The notes under the pieces are model-generated. The model was given only the letters and a program-made list of their open reading frames with translations, was not told the DNA's origin and ran no database searches. From Marinobacter sp. THAF197a (GTDB lineage Bacteria; Pseudomonadota; Gammaproteobacteria; Pseudomonadales; Oleiphilaceae), in assembly GCF_009363275.1 (NCBI RefSeq), contig NZ_CP045324.1, forward strand, positions 3,782,001 to 3,846,000: a DNA stretch of 64,000 bases. The letters run 5' to 3'. Shown here in pieces: positions 25,125 through 32,282 of this stretch; within the stretch, counting starts at the first letter, position 1; each line of letters starts with the position of its first letter. The translations under genes were made by a program, and so were the position numbers.

Positions 25125-26867
25125 TCACCCTGCCGGTTGCTCCAGGCGGCGCCCCTCGGAACCAGGCAATGTGCGCAGAGAGATCGTGGCGTGACTGAGG
25201 CTCTCATAGCTCCGGCTTTTCACGGTATCCAGAAAATGCCATTCTGAACGCGCCTCTGTCGGGGTAAACGTCACCAGCATATAGCCTCTTTGGCTGATAT
25301 TGAGGCTCTCCAGATCATCAACCAGTAACGCGATGCCCTGCTCAGCTTGCGGAATCATCTCTGCCGGCAGCCCCAGATACCCCTCCAGCCCAGGCGAGGT
25401 CACCGAGGCCGTGGCAAACTCCACGCCTATCTGTCGCCCTTCAATATCCCGGAGGTTGTTGGCCCAGGCGTTGTGGGTATCACCGGCCAGCACGACCAGG
25501 TTCCTGTCCAGTTGGCGGGCGGTGGCGAGAACCACTTCCCGTTCGTACTGGTAGCCATCCCAGGCATCCAGGTTATAGGGTGCTGCCAGTTCAAGCCGCG
25601 CCAGCTCCTGTTCGGTAAGTGTGGGATCACCCTGCAGCGCCCGGGCTTTCAGCGTTGCCAGTTCGGCCAGTGATTCAGGCAGGTTTTCCAGATTCTGTGT
25701 CGCAATGGCCATCAGCAGCTCCGCGGGCAGGTTCATGCGCCCCATCAGCACCTGCTGGCCAAGCACCTGCCAGGTACCCGCCCCCTGCGCAAGTGCCGAC
25801 TGCAACCACAAAAGCTGTTCGGCGCCCAAAAGGGTGCGGTTCGGATCCCCTACTGCCGCCCGGAAAGCATCTACATCCAGGCCGCCCTCCCCGAGGTAGT
25901 TCATGTAATCCAGCTGCTGGTCACGGCCAATAATGCGGGTATCCAGCATATGCAGATCAACCAGGTCACCAAACCGGAAACTCCGATAGATGGTTTCGTT
26001 ACTACCCTCTATTACCGGGCGGATCGGCATCCACTCAAAGAAGGCCCGCAAGGCCGCTATTTTGCGTTCCCCAAAATCACCTTCGCCGAGCTCCGGGTTG
26101 TGGTTCTCTGCACCCTCGCGCCAGGTGTCGTTGGTGACCTCATGGTCGTCCCATACCACGATGAACGGCATAACGCGGTGCAATTCCTGAAGGTCATCGT
26201 CCTTGCGATAGATGCCGTAGCGTTGGCGGTAATCCTGCAGAGTAATCAACTCCAGATTATTGGCCTCCGGGAAGGTGCGCCCCAATGCCTCGGCATCTGC
26301 TGCTGCGTAGCTGTCGGCCTCACTGCTGTATTCGTAGATGTAGTCTCCCAAATGAACCAGGGCGTCCAGATCCTGTCGGGTGGCAATCTCCCGATAGACA
26401 TTGAAATAGCCCGCTGGATAGTTGGAGCATGAGACAACAGCCAGCTTCACTTGATCAATGCTGCCCTCAGAGAGTGTTCGGGTAGTACCAACAGGCGATG
26501 TGCTGTTGGCGGAGCGGAAACGGTAGAAGTAGCGCTGGCCATCGGATAGGCCCCGGGCATCCACCTTCACCGTGTAATCATGCTCTGCGCTGGCCTCGGC
26601 GGTGCCGGAGTGTACGATCTCATCAAACTCGGCATCCCTGGCAATTTCCCAGCCCACGTCTACCGAGGTCCCCCTATCCGGCACCGCGCGCGTCCAGAGT
26701 ATGACGCTATCCTGCAACGGGTCGCCACTGGCGACACCATGGGTAAACTCAACGCTGCGCTTATCGCTGCTGTCGAACACACAACCCGCCAATCCGGTTG
26801 AGACAGCTACTGCTCCCATCCCCAAGGCCGAGGCTTTCAGAAAATCCCTGCGTGTTAACCGTGCCAT
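25125..26867 (-). CDS. phoD: PhoD-type alkaline phosphatase, Tat-exported lipoprotein
   Basis: Predicted phosphodiesterase/phosphomonoesterase of 580 aa. The N-terminus carries the twin-arginine motif LTRRDFLKA, a hydrophobic stretch and the lipobox LAGC, so it should leave folded through Tat and be lipid-anchored. Family blocks are VASGDPLQDSVILWTR, SCSNYPAGYFNVYRE, HLGDYIYEY, VWDDHEVTND, LGAEQLLWL and LAGDTHNAW. Asp, His and Asn residues in the last ones bind the metal cluster (iron and calcium in characterised PhoD). ATG 26867 follows AGGGGA at five bases, and upstream ATGs are less well placed. No Pho box was found, so membership of the Pho regulon is inferred from function only. Confidence 0.88.
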   Translation of the reverse strand: MARLTRRDFLKASALGMGAVAVSTGLAGCVFDSSDKRSVEFTHGVASGDPLQDSVILWTRAVPDRGTSVDVGWEIARDAEFDEIVHSGTAEASAEHDYTVKVDARGLSDGQRYFYRFRSANSTSPVGTTRTLSEGSIDQVKLAVVSCSNYPAGYFNVYREIATRQDLDALVHLGDYIYEYSSEADSYAAADAEALGRTFPEANNLELITLQDYRQRYGIYRKDDDLQELHRVMPFIVVWDDHEVTNDTWREGAENHNPELGEGDFGERKIAALRAFFEWMPIRPVIEGSNETIYRSFRFGDLVDLHMLDTRIIGRDQQLDYMNYLGEGGLDVDAFRAAVGDPNRTLLGAEQLLWLQSALAQGAGTWQVLGQQVLMGRMNLPAELLMAIATQNLENLPESLAELATLKARALQGDPTLTEQELARLELAAPYNLDAWDGYQYEREVVLATARQLDRNLVVLAGDTHNAWANNLRDIEGRQIGVEFATASVTSPGLEGYLGLPAEMIPQAEQGIALLVDDLESLNISQRGYMLVTFTPTEARSEWHFLDTVKSRSYESLSHATISLRTLPGSEGRRLEQPAG

Positions 26868-27031
26868 TCTGTTCCCCTTATTATTCATTCTGAGCTTGTC
26901 CTGTTGTGGGCGGCCGCCCGATTTGCGACCGCAGACCAAACGCTAGACTGCTCAGATGAAAACCGCGTTGCCGGATTGCGACATCCCTGTGGCAAATGCC
27001 GACAACTGGGGGAAGGCAGGCACCAGGTCAC

Positions 27032-27055
27032 AAAAAAAGGGAGCCGAGGCTCCCC
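27032..27055 (-). terminator. Terminator downstream of the Yip1-family gene
   Basis: GGGAGCC and GGCTCCC (27039-27045, 27048-27054) form a seven-base stem with a GA loop. On the minus strand the stem is followed by seven T residues. A shorter T run on the other side could also stop plus-strand transcripts. Confidence 0.75.
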
Positions 27056-27084
27056 TTTGATGGCTGATGATTGGCAGGTTACGA

Positions 27085-27696
27085 CTACCCGCTGACAAAC
27101 ACCGGGCCGACACCGAAGTTCCAGAGAATGACCGAGCCAACACGAGTAGAAACGAGAATCACCAGGGCAACGGTCAGCAGGGCCCCGCCGTACATTACCG
27201 CACGCTCTTTCTCGATCCCCATCACGATGGGCAGGCCGTCATACATCAGCCAGGCACCGTAACAGGCTGCCGCCAGAAACACAGCCGCGTTGAACCATGG
27301 CACCGGGTACAACAGCGCAAAGCCAGCCAGGAACAGCGGAGTGCAGGAATAAGCCGCCAGGGCAATACCGTTAGAAGGTACGTGTTCCTCTTTGGCACCG
27401 TAGGTTTTTGCCATCCAGTTAATGGCGTAGCCCAGGGCAAAGACGCCCACCAGCATGGCAATGTATGTCAGGACGCTCAGCTGCAACGCACTGATTTCCG
27501 TCAGCTTGATCAATCGCTCATTGCCGACGGACCAGCCGAAATGCGCGGTTGAGATGTAAGCACAGATCGGCGCTATAGCTGCCAGAATAACCACATAGGC
27601 AACATACAGCCGGGTTGGATGTTCGTGTTCTTTCTTTATGGATGCCCACTCTTGGTCCGGGTGGGTAAACAGACCAAACGCGTGTGACAGGAGCAT
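27085..27696 (-). CDS. Yip1-family integral membrane protein
   Basis: 203 aa with five to six hydrophobic helices and a short charged N-terminus (LLSHAFGLFTHPDQEW, then SIKKEHEHP), the usual opening of the bacterial YIP1/DUF1282 family. The function of these proteins in bacteria is unknown. The chosen ATG follows GAGGGGG at seven bases. An upstream in-frame extension lacks a ribosome site and reads like leader sequence. A terminator follows, so it is a single-gene transcript. It is divergent from the dienelactone hydrolase gene. Confidence 0.75.
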   Translation of the reverse strand: MLLSHAFGLFTHPDQEWASIKKEHEHPTRLYVAYVVILAAIAPICAYISTAHFGWSVGNERLIKLTEISALQLSVLTYIAMLVGVFALGYAINWMAKTYGAKEEHVPSNGIALAAYSCTPLFLAGFALLYPVPWFNAAVFLAAACYGAWLMYDGLPIVMGIEKERAVMYGGALLTVALVILVSTRVGSVILWNFGVGPVFVSG

Positions 27697-27940
27697 AGAC
27701 CACCCCCTCGTTATTGATGTTATTGGTATGGGTGGATACGGTGCCTGAACGAGTTCAGACTTATCACCGTTCCTGTTCTTAACTATAGTCAAGAACGGTC
27801 AGGTTGAAAGCAGCACCTGATGCCATTTTGTTCGCGAATCCGGTGCTCTCAGATCATTTGGTTCTGTAAGCAGTATTCATCGGGTATGTCTGAACACTCG
27901 TATGACAAGGAATCCAAAACCACACAAGGAGATGACCCAC

Positions 27941-28744
27941 ATGCCTGGAATCAGAAAAACAACTCACCTCACGGCGCTCGCCCTGGCCATTGCCGGCGCC
28001 AGTGCCAACGCGGAACTTCGCACCGAAACGGTCACCTATGAAGTGGATGGCCAGACCTTTAGCGGCTACATGGCCTGGGATGATGAAGACGAGGGCAAAC
28101 GGCCCGGCGTTCTGGTGGTTCACGAGTGGTGGGGTCATAACGCCTTCGCCCGTGAGCAGGCAGAAAAGCTGGCTGCAGCAGGCTACACAGCCTTTGCCCT
28201 GGACATGTACGGTGACGGCAAGCTGGCTGAACACCCGGATACCGCCCAGGAATTCATGCAGGAAGCCACCAAAAACATAGATCAGGTGAAAGCCCGTTTC
28301 ATGAAGGCCAAAGAACTGCTGCAGAACCACGAAAGCGTGGATGCCGGCCGTATTGCCGCCCAGGGTTACTGTTTCGGCGGTGCCGTGGTATTGAACATGG
28401 CTCGGCTTGGCGTTGATCTGGCAGGGGTGGTCAGCTACCACGGCGCGCTGTCCAGCCCGGTTCAGGCAGAAGCTGGCAAGGTAAAAGCCAAAGTGCAGGT
28501 TTACACCGGTGGTGCCGACCCGATGGTGCCTTCAGAGCAGGTGGCAAGCCTGGTTCGGGAGATGCAGAACGCGGAAGTGGACCTGACACTGGTGAGCTTC
28601 CCCGGAGTAACCCACTCTTTCACCAACCCTGGCGCAGACAAGGTTGCCGAACAGTTCGGGATGCCCATCGCCTACGATGAAACCGCTGCTGCCCGGTCCT
28701 GGAACGGCACCATGCAATTCTACAGTGAGATTTTCGCTCGCTGA
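27941..28744 (+). CDS. Dienelactone hydrolase family protein, exported
   Basis: Alpha/beta hydrolase of 267 aa with a signal peptide (about 1-24, cut at ANA-E), so it acts in the periplasm, unlike the cytoplasmic catechol-pathway enzymes. The triad is visible: nucleophile C144 in GYCFGGA, D193 in GGADPMVP and H225 in GVTHSFTNP. E62 in HEWWG matches the residue that activates the cysteine in dienelactone hydrolases. AAGGAG lies nine bases before the ATG. No aromatic degradation genes are nearby, so the natural substrate is unknown. A terminator shared with the cold-shock gene follows. Confidence 0.85.
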   Translation: MPGIRKTTHLTALALAIAGASANAELRTETVTYEVDGQTFSGYMAWDDEDEGKRPGVLVVHEWWGHNAFAREQAEKLAAAGYTAFALDMYGDGKLAEHPDTAQEFMQEATKNIDQVKARFMKAKELLQNHESVDAGRIAAQGYCFGGAVVLNMARLGVDLAGVVSYHGALSSPVQAEAGKVKAKVQVYTGGADPMVPSEQVASLVREMQNAEVDLTLVSFPGVTHSFTNPGADKVAEQFGMPIAYDETAAARSWNGTMQFYSEIFAR

Positions 28745-28780
28745 CCCGGTCGGGCCGGATTAACGGCCCGAAATGCCAAC

Positions 28781-28807
28781 AAAAAAGGCAGCCGAGGCTG
28801 CCTTTTT
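28781..28807. terminator. Bidirectional terminator between dienelactone hydrolase and csp genes
   Basis: GGCAGCC (28787-28793) and GGCTGCC (28796-28802) form a perfect stem around a GA loop, with six A residues before and five T residues after, so it can end transcripts from both convergent genes. Confidence 0.85.
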
Positions 28808-28834
28808 CTTGGTTATTGCTGAATCCCGTTAGGA

Positions 28835-29041
28835 TTACAGAGCAACAACGTTCTCCGCCTGAGGACCTTTCTGGCCCTGAGTTACGGTGAACTCGACCTT
28901 CTGGCCTTCGGCCAGGGTCTTGAAACCAGAGCCCTGAATGGCGCTGTAGTGAACAAATACGTCCGGGCCGCCTTCACGAGTGATAAAGCCAAAGCCTTTT
29001 GCTTCGTTGAAGAACTTAACAGTACCGGTAGTAGTAGACAT
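28835..29041 (-). CDS. Cold-shock-domain protein, CspA family
   Basis: A 68-aa OB-fold protein that binds single-stranded RNA and DNA and acts as an RNA chaperone. RNP1 reads KGFGFI and RNP2 VFVHY, both intact. The start is the ATG giving MSTTTGTVKFF, with AGGAAG a few bases upstream. An upstream in-frame ATG is ignored because the family begins at the chosen site. The 260-base region upstream to crcB holds no other gene and may include a long 5' leader as in cspA, but its structure could not be evaluated. Confidence 0.93.
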   Translation of the reverse strand: MSTTTGTVKFFNEAKGFGFITREGGPDVFVHYSAIQGSGFKTLAEGQKVEFTVTQGQKGPQAENVVAL

Positions 29042-29302
29042 ACTTAAACTTCCTGAAATCAATCATATTATCTGCTGCCACACACCTTCATGGTGTTGGT
29101 CAGCGTTTGACGGAAAAACTGAACTCGCGGGATCAAAAACAGGACGGTCACTACTAACTGCGGAGGTACGTCTTATTCATGAACTGCTTGGCTAATCTTT
29201 CCTACACGAACCACTCTACTCTGGAATTCCCGGCTTGCCAAGGGGCTTTTCAATAATTTATGTAGGTAGTCATACCCAGTTCCGGCGGCGCCCACGTACC
29301 CT

Positions 29303-29683
29303 TCAGCCCTTGATCAGACTGAAGGTATAAAAGCCCAGGGCAGTCATAAGGATAGACCCCACCACGTGGGCGATAATACCGGTGAGTGCCATGGCCCACT
29401 TGCCTTCCTGCAGTGCACCGAACATTTCCAGCGAAAAAGTCGAGAAAGTGGTCAGCGCGCCGCACAAGCCTGTGATGGCAAACAAACGCCATTCCGGTGC
29501 CAGAGCATTACTCTGGGTAAAAAAACCAATCAGTAAGCCAACCAGCCAGCCGCCACTGAGATTGGCCACTAGAGTGCCCCAGGGCACCGCGTGGTAACTG
29601 GCATTCAGCCATAAGCCGAGCGCCCAACGAAGGTTGGCGCCGATCACGGCGCCAACGCTGACTGCAACCACTGAAAGCCACAC
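29303..29683 (-). CDS. crcB: Fluoride ion channel CrcB (Fluc)
   Basis: 126 aa with four hydrophobic helices, the size of single-domain Fluc subunits that form dual-topology dimers. GANLRWALG (near 15-23), the GTLVANLSGG segment with its conserved Asn, and GLCGALTTFSTFS (phenylalanine box) identify the family. It exports fluoride across the inner membrane. The start is GTG, placed behind GGAGCAGG. It begins 14 bases after the end of fadE, so it is probably translated from the fadE transcript and has no room for its own fluoride riboswitch. Confidence 0.9.
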   Translation of the reverse strand: MWLSVVAVSVGAVIGANLRWALGLWLNASYHAVPWGTLVANLSGGWLVGLLIGFFTQSNALAPEWRLFAITGLCGALTTFSTFSLEMFGALQEGKWAMALTGIIAHVVGSILMTALGFYTFSLIKG

Positions 29684-29697
29684 CGCAACCTGCTCCG

Positions 29698-32145
29698 TCA
29701 GGCCGGGTTGTGGTCAATCAGGGTATCCTTGTTGCTGGCAAACTCATCAAACGGGAAGTCATCCACGGTGAGCATCTCCAGCACCACCTGCTCATACTGG
29801 CGCATGAAATCTGCTTCTTCCTTGGTGTAGATGCCCGCTTCCAGAGCCGCTTCAAAGCGCTCTTCCGGGTGCAATGCCGTCATCGGCAGTTCACCCTTGG
29901 CATAGGCCTTGGTGGCTTTGCGGTAGAGCTGCTCGGCCTTGTCGTAATCCTTGAGCAGACCGTTGTAGCGGGCTACCGGATTTTCCACGGTACCTTCGCC
30001 ATCGGTGGTCCAGGCACCCGCCATCAGCTTGTTGCGGATGGGCGTATCGGTAGAGATCGCCCGCGCCAGCTTGCGCGCCAGATCATCGTGAGGCGTATCC
30101 CAGCGACATCCCAGCGGCAAGGTTACTGCCCGCAGGGCCAGGGCCACCGGACGATTCGGCAGGTTCTGCAGGAACTCATCCAGGGCCTGCTCAGTACGGT
30201 GTAGCAAAAATGCCAGGCTGTACTGCATCAGCTCTTTCTCGCCTTCCACTGGCTGGGTCTCATGCCAGTTTTTCAGCACCATGGATGCCAGATAAAGGTT
30301 GGACAGCATGTCGCCGAGACGGGCGGAGATCAGCTCACGCATTTTCAGCTCACCGCCCAGTGTGGTCATGGCGGCATCGGCACACAGCCCAAAGGCGGAG
30401 CTGAACCGTGCCAGGGCCTGGGCATACTTGCGCGAAGCGCTGTCAAACGGCACATCGGCCTTGCCGACGCCCAGGGCCTGGGTGAACGCACGGGCGGCGT
30501 TACCAAAGATCAGGCCGGCATGGCCAAAGAACGCCTCATCGAACGCCTTGATGTCGTCATTATCCTTGGCGGCCAGTTCTTTCAGGACGTACGGATGGCA
30601 ACGGATCGCACCCTGCCCGAAGATCATCAGGCTGCGGGTCATAATGTTGGCACCTTCAACGGTGATTGACACCGCCGCACCGCTGAAACCGATCCCCAGA
30701 TAGTTACGGGGGCCGAGGGTAACCGTTTTACCACCGTGAACATCCATGGCGTCGGTCAGGATTTCACGCTGGAACTCGGTCAGGTGGTACTTGAGGATCG
30801 CCGACGGTACCGCCGGTTTTTCACCCCGGTCGATCATGTTGGCGGTATGGTTCACCGCCGACTGGGCAATGTAGGTTTTCGCAGCAATGCGGGCCAGGGG
30901 CGCCTGCACACCCTCCATATCCGCCACCGGCGTATTGAACTGACGGCGAATGCGGGTGAAACCGCCAGCCGTGCCCACGGAGTAGGCGGCAGCACCAGCC
31001 GCACCAGACGGCAGGGTGATGCAGCGGCCGACAGACAGGCACTCAACCAGCATACGCCAGCCCTGGCCGGCCATTTCCTGGCCACCGATGATGTAATCCA
31101 GCGGGATAAACACGTCTTTGCCCTTGATGGGTCCGTTCATGAACGGAGTACCGATCGGGCAGTGGCGACGACCGATTTCCATGCCGTCGGTGTCCCGGGG
31201 AATCAGGGCACAGGTAATGCCGTAGTCTTTGGTGTCACCCAGCAGACCGTCCGGGTCAAACATCCGGAACGCCAGACCCACCACGGTGGCCACCGGCGCC
31301 AGGGTAATCCAGCGTTTCTCGAAGTTCAGGCGGATGCCCAGCACTTCCTTGCCATCCACTTTCTGTTTGCAGACGATGCCGGTATCCGGCAGCGACGTTG
31401 CATCCGAGCCTGCCCGCGGGCCAGTGAGACCAAAGCAAGGCACTTCACGGCCATCGGCCAGGCGTGGCAAATAGTAGTTTTTCTGTTCTTCGGTGCCGTA
31501 TTTGACGAGCAGCTCGCCCGGGCCAAGGGAATTGGGTACACCCACGGTCACCATCAGCATTTCGTTGGCCGCCAGCTTCTGCAGCACGGCGGTTTGGGCT
31601 TTTGCCGAGAACTCCAGGCCACCGTATTCCTTCGGAATGATCATGCCGAAGAATTTCTCTTTCTTGAGGAAGTCCCACAGTTCTTTCGGCAGGTCAGCCC
31701 GCTCCACCGCCAGATCCCAGGCATTGCACATGGAGATCGCCTGGGTACATTGGTTATCAACGAATGCCTGTTCTTCGTCGCTCAACCCGGTATGACGGTT
31801 AATCAGCAGGTTATGCCAGTCCGGGCGACCGGTAAACAGCTCGCCGTCCCAGCCCACGGTGCCAGCCTCCAGCGCCACCTTTTCTGTCTCCGAGACCTTG
31901 GGCGCCACCTTCTTGAACATGGCGAACACCCGCGGGGTTAGCCAGTTGATCCGGAACTGCGGCAGCCCCGCCATCGCGGTAACGGCCGCACCAACAAATA
32001 ACACCAGCGCGAGCCAGCCAGAGCCCGAGAAAAGGGCGATCACACCCACCACCGCCATAACACCAATAGCAGGCTTTGCACCGGATTCGCGGCGCAATAC
32101 AAACAGCAGGCCGCCCAATGCGATCAGAAACAGTATCAACGTCAT
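29698..32145 (-). CDS. fadE: Acyl-CoA dehydrogenase FadE
   Basis: First enzyme of fatty-acid beta-oxidation, 815 aa, the extended FadE type rather than the 380-aa mitochondrial type. Two or three N-terminal hydrophobic helices (about 1-65) anchor it to the inner membrane. The FAD-dependent dehydrogenase core follows (about 80-560), with LTGPRAGSD and GRCITLPSGAAG blocks, and a FadE-specific C-terminal domain (about 565-815). The ATG is preceded by AGAGAGAA, and a GTG one codon earlier is possible. Its role fits the lipid-oriented gene set (TesB, rubredoxin). No FadR site was identified. Confidence 0.93.
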   Translation of the reverse strand: MTLILFLIALGGLLFVLRRESGAKPAIGVMAVVGVIALFSGSGWLALVLFVGAAVTAMAGLPQFRINWLTPRVFAMFKKVAPKVSETEKVALEAGTVGWDGELFTGRPDWHNLLINRHTGLSDEEQAFVDNQCTQAISMCNAWDLAVERADLPKELWDFLKKEKFFGMIIPKEYGGLEFSAKAQTAVLQKLAANEMLMVTVGVPNSLGPGELLVKYGTEEQKNYYLPRLADGREVPCFGLTGPRAGSDATSLPDTGIVCKQKVDGKEVLGIRLNFEKRWITLAPVATVVGLAFRMFDPDGLLGDTKDYGITCALIPRDTDGMEIGRRHCPIGTPFMNGPIKGKDVFIPLDYIIGGQEMAGQGWRMLVECLSVGRCITLPSGAAGAAAYSVGTAGGFTRIRRQFNTPVADMEGVQAPLARIAAKTYIAQSAVNHTANMIDRGEKPAVPSAILKYHLTEFQREILTDAMDVHGGKTVTLGPRNYLGIGFSGAAVSITVEGANIMTRSLMIFGQGAIRCHPYVLKELAAKDNDDIKAFDEAFFGHAGLIFGNAARAFTQALGVGKADVPFDSASRKYAQALARFSSAFGLCADAAMTTLGGELKMRELISARLGDMLSNLYLASMVLKNWHETQPVEGEKELMQYSLAFLLHRTEQALDEFLQNLPNRPVALALRAVTLPLGCRWDTPHDDLARKLARAISTDTPIRNKLMAGAWTTDGEGTVENPVARYNGLLKDYDKAEQLYRKATKAYAKGELPMTALHPEERFEAALEAGIYTKEEADFMRQYEQVVLEMLTVDDFPFDEFASNKDTLIDHNPA

Positions 32146-32282
32146 CACAGGTTCTCTCTGTCTTCCGTGGATTGGAGTCTTTGGACAATAACCAAAGCCT
32201 TATAACACTTCGTTACGTTCAACTTACTCTATCAGATGCCATGTTGCCAGATAACGCCCGCAACTCAGCCAGTTAGTCCACT

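Noticed and set aside
26908..26919. Perfect 12-base palindrome GGGCGGCCGCCC upstream of phoD
   Set aside because: All G and C, expected often in GC-rich DNA, and not placed at promoter elements.
26868..27031. Pho box ahead of phoD
   Set aside because: Searched on the minus strand for paired CTGTCAT-like heptamers, and none was found.
29042..29302. Fluoride riboswitch or other leader for crcB
   Set aside because: This region is downstream of crcB and upstream of csp on the minus strand. The true upstream side of crcB is fadE coding sequence.
30736..31941. 401-codon open frame opposite fadE
   Set aside because: Antisense to a complete acyl-CoA dehydrogenase and without domain signs.
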